A stretch of DNA of 64,000 nucleotides, taken from positions 122,577-186,576 of the forward strand of contig NZ_ABGR01000005.1 of NCBI RefSeq assembly GCF_000171815.1, in the 5' to 3' direction. The DNA is from Vibrio sp. AND4 (lineage in GTDB: Bacteria; Pseudomonadota; Gammaproteobacteria; Enterobacterales; Vibrionaceae). Positions 38,441 through 47,547 of the stretch are shown here, piece after piece. Numbering within the stretch: position 1 is the stretch's first letter; each line of letters opens with the position of its first letter. The position numbers were made by a program, and so were the translations under genes. Under the pieces are notes generated by a model. That model made no database searches, was not told the DNA's origin, and saw nothing but the letters and a program-made list of their open reading frames with translations.

Positions 38441-39835
38441 TTAGCCGTGATTGAAGTTACTAGACTCGTCCGCATCGCTGCCGTTGACGATTGGGTGCTT
38501 GCTGAAGAAGTTCACGCAGTGCTGCAAATCTGAGAGTAGTAAGTCCGCCAAATCACGGCTGAAACCATGACGAACTAAAATTCGCATGATGACCAAGTCT
38601 TCACGTTCTGCTGGCATGGCGTAAGCGGCAATTTGCCAACCACGAGAGCGAATGCGATCAGAAAGATCGTAAAGGTTGAACCCTGGGTTTGCTCCCTCTT
38701 TTATTGACCAACTCAGCGCAGGTATACCGCCGTGCCCATCATAGATGATGTGGAACATGCCCATTTTTTCTATCTCTTGGGCAAGATAGCGAGCAGTGTC
38801 GTAGCAGGCTTCATGGATCTTGCGATAGCCTTCTCTGCCAAGGCGAAGGAAGTTGTAGTATTGAGCAACGATTTGCCCACCTGAGCGAGAGAAGTTGAGG
38901 GCGAAGGTTGGCATGTTGCCACCAAGGTAGTTGACGTTAAAGATAAGATCATCGTGCAGAGCGTCTGCATCGCGCCATACCACCCAGCCAACACCGAGCG
39001 GCGATAGCCCAAACTTGTGCCCTGATGCATTGATCGATTTTACTCTGGGCAATCGAAAATCCCAGACTAAATCAGGATCGCAGAATGGAGCGAGAAATGC
39101 ACCACTTGCGCCATCCACATGAATGGGAATATCTAGCCCAGTTTCTTGTTGCAGCCTATCCAATGCATCATGTACCTCTTTTACGGGCTCATATTGGCAA
39201 GTGAAGGTCACCCCAAGTGTCGGCACAACCCCAATTGTATTTTCATCACAGCGTTTGATCACCTCCTCTGGTGTCATAATCAAGCGATCGCCTTGCATCG
39301 GAATCTCACGCAATTCAATATCCCAGTAACGGGCGAACTTATGCCAACACACTTGTACTGGGCCGCAGATAAGATTGGGGCGGTCGGTGGGTTTGCCTTG
39401 CCTCTTCATTTTTTCGCGCCATGCCCACTTGAGCGCCATCCCGCCGAGCATTGCCGCCTCGCTTGAGCCTGTTGTCGAACAGCCCATTGGGTTTTCTGCA
39501 TGAGGAGCATGCCAAAGGTCAGCCAACATATGCACACACCGAGATTCAATCTCCGCTGTTTGTGGATACTCATCTTTATCGATCATGTTTTTATCGATGC
39601 ACTCGTCCATGAGCTTATGCACTTCGTCTTCCACCCAGGTTTGGCAGAAGGTTGCTAAATTCTGGCGAGAATTACCATCTAACATGAGTTCATCATGGAC
39701 GACTTGATAAGCGTGAGAGGCAGCATGCTCATTTTCCGGAATGCGGTACTTAGGCATCACGATAGAGAGATCTTTAGAACTGTAGACGTCGTCAAGAAGT
39801 GAGCCTTTCAAGGCCGATTTTTTATGAAGTGGCAT
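38441..39835 (-). CDS. gadB: glutamate decarboxylase
   Basis: A 464-residue PLP enzyme turning glutamate into GABA and CO2 with use of one proton. The PLP lysine is K274 in [28 protein letters not shown] and HVDGASGAF are the cofactor-binding segments. Length equals E. coli GadB (466), and a His sits just before the C-terminus (NFNHG), where E. coli GadB uses His465 to shut the active site at neutral pH. It is the first gene of gadB-exchanger, with an AAAGGA ribosome site. No gadC-type antiporter is nearby. Confidence 0.93.
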   Translation of the reverse strand: MPLHKKSALKGSLLDDVYSSKDLSIVMPKYRIPENEHAASHAYQVVHDELMLDGNSRQNLATFCQTWVEDEVHKLMDECIDKNMIDKDEYPQTAEIESRCVHMLADLWHAPHAENPMGCSTTGSSEAAMLGGMALKWAWREKMKRQGKPTDRPNLICGPVQVCWHKFARYWDIELREIPMQGDRLIMTPEEVIKRCDENTIGVVPTLGVTFTCQYEPVKEVHDALDRLQQETGLDIPIHVDGASGAFLAPFCDPDLVWDFRLPRVKSINASGHKFGLSPLGVGWVVWRDADALHDDLIFNVNYLGGNMPTFALNFSRSGGQIVAQYYNFLRLGREGYRKIHEACYDTARYLAQEIEKMGMFHIIYDGHGGIPALSWSIKEGANPGFNLYDLSDRIRSRGWQIAAYAMPAEREDLVIMRILVRHGFSRDLADLLLSDLQHCVNFFSKHPIVNGSDADESSNFNHG

Positions 39836-40200
39836 CTAGAAATCCTTTATCTTAATGAGAGTTGGTTTGTTCATTCTGCTCGTCGTTTGACTAACAATGG
39901 CGACGGTAAAACTAAATAGCAGGTATAGGCTTATTTAAAATAGTTCTAAATATGTACTTGGATGCGTATTGTGGGCGTTATTTGTGTTGTTTTGTGTCCT
40001 GTAGAACAGATATTGTAACGGTATGTCATGTTGCATTGAAAAAGGGTTGCTATGACGATACTTTCATGATGGTTGAACGTGGTACCAAAGGAGGAGTTTT
40101 AATTTATGTTCAGTGTTGTCGATTTAGAGCATATAATTTCAAAGCTTTACATCCCGATTCTTGATCGCCTAGATCGAGTAATGTCTCTTACGAGGTAAAA
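39836..40200. other. divergent region between gadB and the MscS gene
   Basis: About 365 A/T-rich bases with no coding frame I trust; a 70-codon frame at 39952-40164 is Cys/Tyr-rich and looks accidental. It must hold the promoters of both gadB and the channel gene. I cannot name an operator. Confidence 0.4.
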
Positions 40201-41892
40201 ATGACGTTACGATTTCCCCTAAAAGTGCGTTTTGCGCCACTAGTGGCTTTATTTACGGTGTTGGCGTTAACGATGAGCTCTTTCATTGTGCGTGCGACAG
40301 AAAGCTTGGAAACCGCCAAAGCCGATCCGGCGGCATCTTCTGCTGAGCGAGCGATTGAACATATTTATAAAAACATTATTGGCTTATCTGAAACGTTAAA
40401 ACAAGCCAGTGGTGATGAGCGTGATGCGCTTCAACTTCAACTGTTTCAAAAAAATGAGGAGCTGAGAAATCGTCTTGCGAGTGCCATCAATAGCAAATCG
40501 ATTCCAAACGAGCGATTGATTTGGTTTGTACAAACCCAAGAGAAATATTCAGAAGCCGCAGTGGCTTATATCGATGATAAGATCAAAACGCTGAATGAAG
40601 AGCTTAATTCGGCAAAGGACGGAGATAAACTGTCATTGGTGAATGAGTACCGTGAACTGCAGCAATACTTGGATGTAAGTTATGAATCCAGTTGGCAAAA
40701 CCTGAACTGGCTAAAAGTGTTGGGTGTACAAGATGAAGCTGCGGATACGGATTTTAAAGACAGTGTCGATAAACGTATGCTTCTATTATCGGCATCAATT
40801 CAGTACTTAAAACAGCAAAGTGAAATCATTAGCTCACAAGTTTCTTCCAGCCCAGAGTCAGAAAAGCCTTCACTTCAATTGAGTCAATTGATTGTCAAAC
40901 AACGCTTAAGCATTGCCACCGATAGTTTGCAAACGTTGATTTCGATCGGCGATAAAGTCGGTATTGAAACATCCGAATATAAACGCCAGTTGTTTGAGGT
41001 CACAGGCAGTATCACCCATGACTTACTCAATACCAAAGTCATATTTTCTATTCTCAGCCATTGGTCGAACTCTGCGATAAATTGGTTTGCAGATAATGCG
41101 CCGCAACATATTTTCCAACTGTTTGTGTTTGCCCTGATCCTTTTGATTGCTCGTGCTCTTGCGAAGTTAACCCGTAAAGTAGTGAGTAAGACCGTGGTAT
41201 CGAAGAACCTGAAAATGTCACATTTAATGCAAGACTTTTTCATCTCGATGTCGGGCAAAGCAGTATGGATCATCGGTATCATGGTTGGCCTTTCACAAAT
41301 CGGGCTGAACCTAGCTCCGGTCCTGACTGGTTTCGGTATTGCTGGTGTGATCATCGGTTTTGCATTGCAAGACACACTGTCGAACTTTGCGGCGGGTATG
41401 ATGCTGCTTATTTACCGTCCATTCGATGTCGGTGATTTTGTTTATGCGGGTGGCGTAGATGGCAAAGTCAGTCACATGAGTCTGGTCAACACGACCATTA
41501 GAACGTTCGACAACCAAATCATCATAGTGCCAAACAGTAAGATCTGGGGAGACGTGATTAAGAACGTGACGCACGAACGTATTCGCCGTGTTGATATGGT
41601 ATTTGGTATTGGTTACGCAGATGACTTGTTAAAAGCAGAAGAAGTGCTGAATGACATTATTACCTCACACCCGTCGGTACTTCGCTCACCAGAGCCAAAC
41701 ATTAAGGTACACACGTTAAACACTTCATCAGTGGATTTTATTGTTCGTCCTTGGGTGAAGACCGAAGACTACTGGGATGTGTACTGGGATGTCACCAAGG
41801 AAGTGAAGCTGCGATTCGATCGTGAAGGCATTTCGATCCCATTCCCACAGCAAGATGTTCATCTGCATATGGTAGAAAAGAAAGAGGCATAA
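40201..41892 (+). CDS. MscS-family mechanosensitive channel
   Basis: A 563-residue inner-membrane protein. A cleavable-looking N-terminus (1-30, LALTMSSFIVRA) leads a helical, coiled-coil periplasmic domain (about 35-270). The channel part follows: helices at about 300-325 and 345-375, the pore-lining glycine/alanine-rich GIAGVIIGFALQDTLSNFAAGMMLL, then the MscS beta domain (PFDVGDFVYAGGVDGKV) and C-terminal cage. It releases solutes on osmotic downshock; ion preference is unknown. A good AGGTAAAA ribosome site precedes the ATG. Confidence 0.9.
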   Translation: MTLRFPLKVRFAPLVALFTVLALTMSSFIVRATESLETAKADPAASSAERAIEHIYKNIIGLSETLKQASGDERDALQLQLFQKNEELRNRLASAINSKSIPNERLIWFVQTQEKYSEAAVAYIDDKIKTLNEELNSAKDGDKLSLVNEYRELQQYLDVSYESSWQNLNWLKVLGVQDEAADTDFKDSVDKRMLLLSASIQYLKQQSEIISSQVSSSPESEKPSLQLSQLIVKQRLSIATDSLQTLISIGDKVGIETSEYKRQLFEVTGSITHDLLNTKVIFSILSHWSNSAINWFADNAPQHIFQLFVFALILLIARALAKLTRKVVSKTVVSKNLKMSHLMQDFFISMSGKAVWIIGIMVGLSQIGLNLAPVLTGFGIAGVIIGFALQDTLSNFAAGMMLLIYRPFDVGDFVYAGGVDGKVSHMSLVNTTIRTFDNQIIIVPNSKIWGDVIKNVTHERIRRVDMVFGIGYADDLLKAEEVLNDIITSHPSVLRSPEPNIKVHTLNTSSVDFIVRPWVKTEDYWDVYWDVTKEVKLRFDREGISIPFPQQDVHLHMVEKKEA

Positions 41893-41914
41893 GCTGCCCA
41901 TTAGCGATACCGTA

Positions 41915-41941
41915 AAGGCGCTCAATATGAGCGCCTTTTTA
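41915..41941. terminator. terminator after the MscS gene
   Basis: Stem AAAGGCGCTC/GAGCGCCTTT, loop AATAT, T-run on the + strand; lies between convergent genes. Confidence 0.88.
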
Positions 41942-41961
41942 TTGGGCATAGTGCGTAGAGA

Positions 41962-42246
41962 TCAGATCTCGTTGAAGAAAGTGATCCTTGGTTCACTGAC
42001 AAGCAAGCCATCAATCTCAGTGAGAAGCGATTGAAAGTGGCTCGTATTGCAATGTGTTTCTAATGCGGCTTGGTCTACGAACTGTTCTTGGAACAAGAAT
42101 TGGCTTGGGTTGTTTTTGTCTTGGAACAATTGGTAACGTGCACAACCTGTCTCGTTTCGAGTTGGCTCTAGCATTGCCTCTAGCGCTTGCTTAAGTTGAG
42201 TAATGGCGTCTGTTTTTGCATGAAATGCAGCAGTTAAATGAATCAT
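41962..42246 (-). CDS. antibiotic-biosynthesis monooxygenase-fold protein
   Basis: A 94-residue ABM-domain protein (ferredoxin-like fold): MIHLTAAFHAKTDAITQLKQALEAMLEPTRNETGCARYQL, then FLFQEQFVDQAALETHCNTSHFQSL. Relatives include YgiN-type quinol monooxygenases; in most the substrate is unknown. It is 55 bases after the VOC gene on the same strand, so the two probably form an operon. Confidence 0.82.
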   Translation of the reverse strand: MIHLTAAFHAKTDAITQLKQALEAMLEPTRNETGCARYQLFQDKNNPSQFLFQEQFVDQAALETHCNTSHFQSLLTEIDGLLVSEPRITFFNEI

Positions 42247-42301
42247 AGTTGTATTTACTTCTTTGTTGTTATGGGAGGTATCTTTATGACCGATACCGCT
42301 A

Positions 42302-42697
42302 TCAAAGGTATCGCCCCTGACGCTGCAAGAACTCTATCTTGTAGCCGTCTGGATCCGTTATGAAGAAAAATGTCGCTAAATGCTTTTCCTGATGATCAAA
42401 GGCTTTGATGTCACTGGCTTCAATACCCAATGAGTTCAGGCGCAGATGAGCATGGTCAATGTCTTCCACACTGACAGCAAGGTGGCCGTAACCGGTGCCA
42501 TGCAAATAAGGTTCGTTTTGATCGTGATTATGGGTGAGCTCAAGTTCGAACCCCGTCTCAGGATTGGCTAGATAAGTAAGAGAAAAGCCTTCGAATACGT
42601 ATTGGTCTTTAATTTCTAGCTCAAGTGCGTCGCGGTAAAACTTAAGAGAATGCGCCAAATCGCTTACACGGATCATGGTATGAATTATTTTTGTCAT
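42302..42697 (-). CDS. VOC-family protein, glyoxalase I-like
   Basis: A 131-residue vicinal-oxygen-chelate protein closely patterned on glyoxalase I: HTMIRVSDLAHSLKFYRDALEL, ELTHNHDQNEPYLHGTGYGHLAVSV with the metal-site His and Glu, and FITDPDGYKIEFLQR. Length and spacing are like GloA (135), which isomerises the methylglyoxal-glutathione adduct. It may be a second copy with another substrate, so I give no symbol. It is first in the pair with the ABM gene. Confidence 0.83.
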   Translation of the reverse strand: MTKIIHTMIRVSDLAHSLKFYRDALELEIKDQYVFEGFSLTYLANPETGFELELTHNHDQNEPYLHGTGYGHLAVSVEDIDHAHLRLNSLGIEASDIKAFDHQEKHLATFFFITDPDGYKIEFLQRQGRYL

Positions 42698-42779
42698 GAA
42701 TACTCCTTGATTATGCGCACAGACTAACGAGTTTCAGCGCGCAATAGGTAGTACTCAAGTACGACAATAAAATCAGTGC

Positions 42780-43076
42780 TTAATTGAGCTCATTAAGGGC
42801 TTGAGAAAGGGTCGTCTGTGGTTGACGCGCGTAGGTAAGACAAGCACAACGCAGTAGTGAGGCGAAGTTGTTGACTTCACCATTGTGCTCTAATGCTTCT
42901 TGGTAAACCGTGCTGATAAACCTAGGGACTGTCATAGCTTGAGCGGAAGCAATTTCTTCAAGAGTTAGCCAAAAGCTCGATTCTAATTTGACGCTAGTGG
43001 CATGGCCATCAATGCGTATAGAACGGGTGATAAATTGATAGTTTTCCTGAGGTTGTTTTGCAAATATTTCGCACAT
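42780..43076 (-). CDS. ribbon-helix-helix domain protein
   Basis: A 98-residue protein. ITRSIRIDGHATSVKLESSFWLTLEEIASAQ is the ribbon and first helix of the RHH_4 type, followed by MTVPRFISTVYQEAL as second helix. This family is usually DNA-binding, but no target is known. It is preceded by an alkaline phosphatase gene on the same strand, separated by its terminator, and is unlikely to be co-transcribed. Confidence 0.75.
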   Translation of the reverse strand: MCEIFAKQPQENYQFITRSIRIDGHATSVKLESSFWLTLEEIASAQAMTVPRFISTVYQEALEHNGEVNNFASLLRCACLTYARQPQTTLSQALNELN

Positions 43077-43147
43077 GTGATGTTGTTTGTTTTATAAATG
43101 ACTCTCAGATATTGGCGTTTGGTAAGCAGAGCGTCAACTGTTTTGTC

Positions 43148-43176
43148 TAGAAAAACGCCCTCGGATGAGGGCGTTT
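43148..43176 (-). terminator. terminator after the alkaline phosphatase gene
   Basis: On the minus strand the stem AAACGCCCTC/GAGGGCGTTT with an ATCC loop is followed by TTTTTC. Confidence 0.88.
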
Positions 43177-43208
43177 CAGGGGCTGGAGTCACTCTTACGG
43201 TGCGGGAA

Positions 43209-44786
43209 TTATTTGATTTGCCCGATAAGGTATTCACCAAGTTGTGAGTGATGCATGATTTTTGAAATTGGCATTATGGTGTTAGCTGGACCCCAGGCAA
43301 AGACGTTTACAGGAGTATGAGTATGCGTTCCTGTACCCCAAACCGTATTTTGTTTGGTTGCCTGTTCGCGCGCGAGCAAGTTACCTCTGTCGTTGTATGG
43401 GAAAAATGCATCAAAGTCGTTAATCGCAGGGACATTTTCTTCGCTTAAATATTTGTGGCTTGCTAAACGATAAGGGTTTGGCTTACTCGCCAATACGCGT
43501 TCCGCTTGCTCTGGTGTGATAGAAAAATCGCTGTTGGCATTGACGATATCAGCCAGTTTCTCTGGGGTTTGCTGTGTTTTATCAAGTTTTTGAAACTCGC
43601 TGATCATGCCGTAGTAGCTTTGTTTTTGATTATAGAGGCCATCAAGAATATCAAACTGGCCAAAATTGAAATTTGGCGCGAAATCGCGTTTGGAAAATGC
43701 CTCTCCGCTGCGTTTTTCAGGTTTTGGTACATCAGAAGAAGAGTAACTGAAACCAAATGAGCCCGTTTCATGGTCGGCGGTGACGATGACAAGAGTATCT
43801 TCACGGCCTTTCGCCCATTGGTAAACAGAATTTACCGCTTCATCGAACTTGATCAACTCATGCAGCATAGTGCCCGCGTCATTACTGTGGCCAGCCCAGT
43901 CAATTTGCCCTCCCTCGACCATTAGGAAGAAGCCGTCTTTGTCTTTTGAAAGCACATTTAGCGCTTTCTCGGTCATCTCTTTGAGAGAAGGTTGGGTGCG
44001 CTTGGGATCGTCTTTGCTTTGGCTGTAGGCGATGCCATCGTTCATACCAGAGTAAGCAAATAGGCCCAGGACTTTATCGCCTTTCGCATCTTCAAGCATA
44101 TTACGGTTGAACGCTAGTTGGTAACCCTGTTGCTGCGCTTCGGTCAGCAGGTTGCGCTCATCTTTACGCTTGGATTTTAGGTAGACGTCACCTTGAGTAA
44201 GTTGCGCCAGTTGCTTGTATGTGTCGCCTTTGTCATTGGTTGATTTTGGAATCCAATGACGAATGCCACCAGAAAGTAACACATCTACCCCAGTTTCTAA
44301 CATATCGACAGCGATGCTGTTTTCAAGCGAGCGGTGTGGTTGGTGCGAGGCGAAGGCTGCTGGTGTCGCATGGGTCATTCGGGTGTCTGATACCAAACCT
44401 GTCGCTTTACCTTTTGCTTGCGCTTTTTCCAAAATAGTTTCGACATGGTTGCCTTGACGGTCGATACCAATCACTTCAGATGCCGTTGGAATACCAGTTG
44501 CTAACATAGTCGCAGAACAGGCTGAATCAACTACAATAGCATCTTCAGGATTAGTTAAAGAGGAGCCGATAACGCCTTCTTGAGCCAGTTTGTATATCGC
44601 GGTAGTTTTACCCTTGTAAAGTGAGTGCGGCGCATGATTTGCGTACGTTTCTAGCAGCCCAACTTGCTGTGGGCCCATGCCATCACCAATCATTAAAATG
44701 ACGTTTTTGATTTCTGCTGATAGCGCGTTGAAAGAGATCGTTGAGGCCGCCACTGCGGTTACGATTGGGGTCACTAGGTGCTTCAC
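43209..44786 (-). CDS. periplasmic alkaline phosphatase
   Basis: A 525-residue PhoA-superfamily enzyme with a signal peptide (1-24, FNALSA cleavage). The first metal motif is MIGDGMG (32-38), the nucleophile S88 in VVDSACSATM, and TADHETG (about 345) and GTHTHTPVNVFAWG near the end give further metal ligands. It frees phosphate from esters outside the inner membrane. A PhoB-type box lies upstream (44833-44850), supporting phosphate control. It has a strong AAGGAAAATAC ribosome site. Confidence 0.92.
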   Translation of the reverse strand: MKHLVTPIVTAVAASTISFNALSAEIKNVILMIGDGMGPQQVGLLETYANHAPHSLYKGKTTAIYKLAQEGVIGSSLTNPEDAIVVDSACSATMLATGIPTASEVIGIDRQGNHVETILEKAQAKGKATGLVSDTRMTHATPAAFASHQPHRSLENSIAVDMLETGVDVLLSGGIRHWIPKSTNDKGDTYKQLAQLTQGDVYLKSKRKDERNLLTEAQQQGYQLAFNRNMLEDAKGDKVLGLFAYSGMNDGIAYSQSKDDPKRTQPSLKEMTEKALNVLSKDKDGFFLMVEGGQIDWAGHSNDAGTMLHELIKFDEAVNSVYQWAKGREDTLVIVTADHETGSFGFSYSSSDVPKPEKRSGEAFSKRDFAPNFNFGQFDILDGLYNQKQSYYGMISEFQKLDKTQQTPEKLADIVNANSDFSITPEQAERVLASKPNPYRLASHKYLSEENVPAINDFDAFFPYNDRGNLLAREQATKQNTVWGTGTHTHTPVNVFAWGPANTIMPISKIMHHSQLGEYLIGQIK

Positions 44787-44832
44787 TGTATTTTCCTTAT
44801 TTATAAAAGCAATTTTATTAAAACAAGGTTTT

Positions 44833-44850
44833 ATGACAAAAATGCTACAG
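44833..44850 (-). promoter_or_regulatory. candidate PhoB box of the alkaline phosphatase gene
   Basis: On the minus strand CTGTAGCATTTTTGTCAT keeps about 12 of 18 positions of the PhoB consensus CTGTCATAWAWCTGTCAY, with a further TTGTCATAAAA unit overlapping downstream. Two 7-bp units at 11-bp spacing ahead of a phosphatase gene is the expected Pho architecture. Confidence 0.5.
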
Positions 44851-44893
44851 TCATAAAAGGTTCACACCAAAGCTAAGGTTATGAACTACGCCT

Positions 44894-44922
44894 ACAAAAA
44901 AAGCTCACCGAAGTGAGCTTTT
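44894..44922 (-). terminator. terminator after the BCCT transporter gene
   Basis: Minus-strand stem AAGCTCAC/GTGAGCTT with a tetraloop followed by a long T-run (seven T). Confidence 0.85.
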
Positions 44923-44952
44923 AAATTGGGCTTAGAGGGGATAAATCATCAA

Positions 44953-46857
44953 TTAAAGTGCCGCTGCGTAGGTGGCGCTTTGAGCAACGATTTGATTAAA
45001 CTCGGCTCTAGACTGCTGAGCTGTTTCTGATAATTCGAGTTTTCTCTCTTTTGCTTTTGCCACGCTATCTAATAGGGTTTGCAACTCTTCTTGCATCTCC
45101 TGAGGTAAGTGGTGGTCTGCAAATTCGTTGTCATCGTTGTGCTCAAGAGCAAAAGCGCGAATACGTTTACGAAGTTGCATCAACTTAGCCAGTGCGTGAC
45201 GTTCTTCTTCTGCGGCTTCTTGAGCGGCATCACGAGCACTCTCAAACTTCGCCATTGCCATCCCTTCGGTTGACCAAGGGTCGAATTCTGGCAACTCTTC
45301 AATGTTGATGGTCGGCTCTACGTAATCCTCTTGATGGCGAATGTCCAACGTGGTGGCTCGAACGGCTGACACCATTAACATGATAGAAATGCCAAGCAAA
45401 GGTAAACCGCCAACTATCGCTGCAGTTTGTAGAGTGCTCAGTCCTCCCATGAACATCAGTACTGTCGGTAGGAAGGACAGGGTGAATGCCCAGAACATGC
45501 GATTCCAGCGCATCGGCTCTTCGGTCACATTATTCTGCACAACAGAGGCAAGGATGTAAGAGATAGAATCGAACGTGGTTGCGGTAAAAATAATGCAAAG
45601 TAGTGTAAATACGGCGATAACCAAGTAGCTCATTGGCAGTGCATCAAGCATTGAGAAGATCGCTGCCGTTGCTCCTTCTGTATTCAAGATCCCAACAACG
45701 TCTAATTCCCCTGAGAGTTGGAGAGACAAACCATAGTTGCCCAGAATCATAAAGAATAAAAAACAGCCTAAAGAACCGAAGAAGATGGAGCCTGAGACCA
45801 TTTGCTTTATCGTGCGACCACGAGAGATGCGCGCTACAAACAGTCCCATACTTGGTGCGAAAACTAACCACCATGCCCAGTAGAAAATCGTCCAATCTTG
45901 TGGGAAGTTAGTGTTATCAAACGAACCGTAGCCACCAAATGGTTCTGCCCATGTTGCCATGACAAAGAAGTTCGATAACATGCGGCCAATCGAGTCTAAG
46001 CCAGTTTCTAGCATGAAGATCGTAGGGCCCACAGCCAGAACAAAAGCGAGCAGTCCCATCGCTCCCCAGAAATTGATATTACTGAGAACTTTGATGCCTT
46101 TTTCCATACCTGCGTAAGAAGAGTATGCGAAAATAACCGTACAGATAAGCAGTACTAGCACTTGGCTGTATGTATTCTTAGGCATGCCAAACAGGTAGTG
46201 GAGACCTTCGCCAATTAAAGGTGCCGCTAAACCTAAGCTGGTCGCTGCACCACCAAGTAGGCCAAAGATAAACAGCACATCAACAATTTTTCCGGCAGAG
46301 CCTTTACTACGCTCTTCACCAAGTACAGGCATCAATGCACTGGAGACCTTCAGTACAGGTTGTTTACGTACGTAAAAGAAGTAGGCGATTGGCAGAGCCG
46401 GGATCAGATAGATAGACCAAGCGATTGGTCCCCAGTGGAACAGGCCGTAGGTGGCTGCCCAACGGACCGCTTCTTCACTGCCTGCCTCTAGTTGGAAAGG
46501 AGGTGATTGATAGTAGTAAGCCCATTCAATACAGCCCCAATAAAGAATGCTGGCGCCGATACCACCACAGAAGAGCATGGCAGCCCATGATGCGGTGGTA
46601 AATTCTGGCTTTTCGTCTGGATCGCCAAGCTTGATCTGGCCCATGTCGCTGAACACAACATAAATCATGAAGACAAAAGCGGCAAGGCCAAGTGCCAAGT
46701 ATAGAAAACCGAGCTTGTCGGTCATAAAGGTTTTAGCAAGAGCAATCCATTCCGCACCCTCTGCTGGAAACAAAATAAGAGGGAAAACAATCGAAAGGAG
46801 AAGTGCAATTGCACCAAAAAAAGTGGGTTTATCTATAAGCGAAAATGCATTTTTCAC
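44953..46857 (-). CDS. BCCT-family compatible-solute transporter
   Basis: A 634-residue inner-membrane carrier with twelve helices. The BCCT signature GCIEWAYYYQSPPF and, in helix 8 region, FYWAWWLVFAPSMGLFVARISRGRT give the aromatic box for quaternary-ammonium substrates such as betaine and choline. The GGIGASILYWG loop is the Na+-type pattern (GxGxx). The C-terminal 110 residues form a long charged, coiled-coil-like tail, possibly osmosensing. Vibrios of this clade carry several BCCT genes; which one this is cannot be told. Confidence 0.9.
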   Translation of the reverse strand: MKNAFSLIDKPTFFGAIALLLSIVFPLILFPAEGAEWIALAKTFMTDKLGFLYLALGLAAFVFMIYVVFSDMGQIKLGDPDEKPEFTTASWAAMLFCGGIGASILYWGCIEWAYYYQSPPFQLEAGSEEAVRWAATYGLFHWGPIAWSIYLIPALPIAYFFYVRKQPVLKVSSALMPVLGEERSKGSAGKIVDVLFIFGLLGGAATSLGLAAPLIGEGLHYLFGMPKNTYSQVLVLLICTVIFAYSSYAGMEKGIKVLSNINFWGAMGLLAFVLAVGPTIFMLETGLDSIGRMLSNFFVMATWAEPFGGYGSFDNTNFPQDWTIFYWAWWLVFAPSMGLFVARISRGRTIKQMVSGSIFFGSLGCFLFFMILGNYGLSLQLSGELDVVGILNTEGATAAIFSMLDALPMSYLVIAVFTLLCIIFTATTFDSISYILASVVQNNVTEEPMRWNRMFWAFTLSFLPTVLMFMGGLSTLQTAAIVGGLPLLGISIMLMVSAVRATTLDIRHQEDYVEPTINIEELPEFDPWSTEGMAMAKFESARDAAQEAAEEERHALAKLMQLRKRIRAFALEHNDDNEFADHHLPQEMQEELQTLLDSVAKAKERKLELSETAQQSRAEFNQIVAQSATYAAAL

Positions 46858-46999
46858 AGTTCATCATCCGTTAATGAGAAGTGGTCCATTATGGACTTAG
46901 ATAAAAAATGCGTTCAAATGAGGTTTGTTGTCGTAACGAAAGAAACTTTGTTTGATCTGTTGCCTCTCGCCTGAGTTTGAGGAACTAGCGGTATGAAGG

Positions 47000-47359
47000 C
47001 TAAATAAGAGCGAGAACGATCCCACTTATAGTGAGAGCGGCTGAAACGAATTGTCCAGCAGAGTATGAGCCATCTTGCTCTTCTTCGATGGTGTCAGGGT
47101 GGTCCATCCCCAACGCACCATGGGCAAAAGATTCTACTTGGTCACTGACGGTTTTGTTCTCTGCTTCGACTTTTTTGCTTTCGCTATCAATTTGTTTCAG
47201 CGCTGCAAGCAAGGCTTTTCCTTCTGATGAAAGTGTGACTTTGTTCTGCTCCACTTTGAGTGGGGCTGTGTCGACAGCTTGTTCTGCCGTTTTAGCGTGG
47301 CCAACGTTGTTTTGTTGCGTCGCGTATGTATTAACTGAGTTGCTTCCTACTGGATTCAT
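47000..47359 (-). CDS. small hypothetical protein with C-terminal helix
   Basis: A 119-residue protein I do not recognise. It starts MNPVGSNSVNTYATQQNN (low-complexity, polar), has a coiled-coil-like stretch (GKALLAALKQIDSESKKVEAENKTVSDQVESF), a GALGMDHPDTIEEEQDGSY turn and a hydrophobic C-terminal helix (AGQFVSAALTISGIVLALI), suggesting a tail-anchored or secreted membrane-active protein. ATG 47359 has a perfect GGAGGAAACAA site; the longer frame starting at 47377 lacks one. Confidence 0.6.
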   Translation of the reverse strand: MNPVGSNSVNTYATQQNNVGHAKTAEQAVDTAPLKVEQNKVTLSSEGKALLAALKQIDSESKKVEAENKTVSDQVESFAHGALGMDHPDTIEEEQDGSYSAGQFVSAALTISGIVLALI

Positions 47360-47454
47360 TTGTTTCCTCCCTAACAACGATACTCTCGAAGAGCAGGTAA
47401 AAAGCAGTTACTTTTATATCGACGGTGAGTGATATTTCTTGAATCAATAAAATA

Positions 47455-47515
47455 AAAAAAGGTCTGATTTTGCCGCTTCCTGCATGAAACAAATGTGCTA
47501 GCAAAAAACAGACCT
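47455..47515 (-). terminator. long hairpin terminator after chaN
   Basis: On the minus strand AGGTCTG pairs with CAGACCT, enclosing a further partly paired GCTAGCACAT region, and is followed by seven T and A/T-rich sequence. It ends the chaN transcript. Confidence 0.7.
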
Positions 47516-47547
47516 ATTTCGCTTGATGGCTTGTCAGACGATTTTAA

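Noticed and set aside
39952..40164. 70-codon frame between gadB and the MscS gene
   Set aside because: Cys- and Tyr-rich, with no credible start site or known family; likely accidental in A/T-rich DNA.
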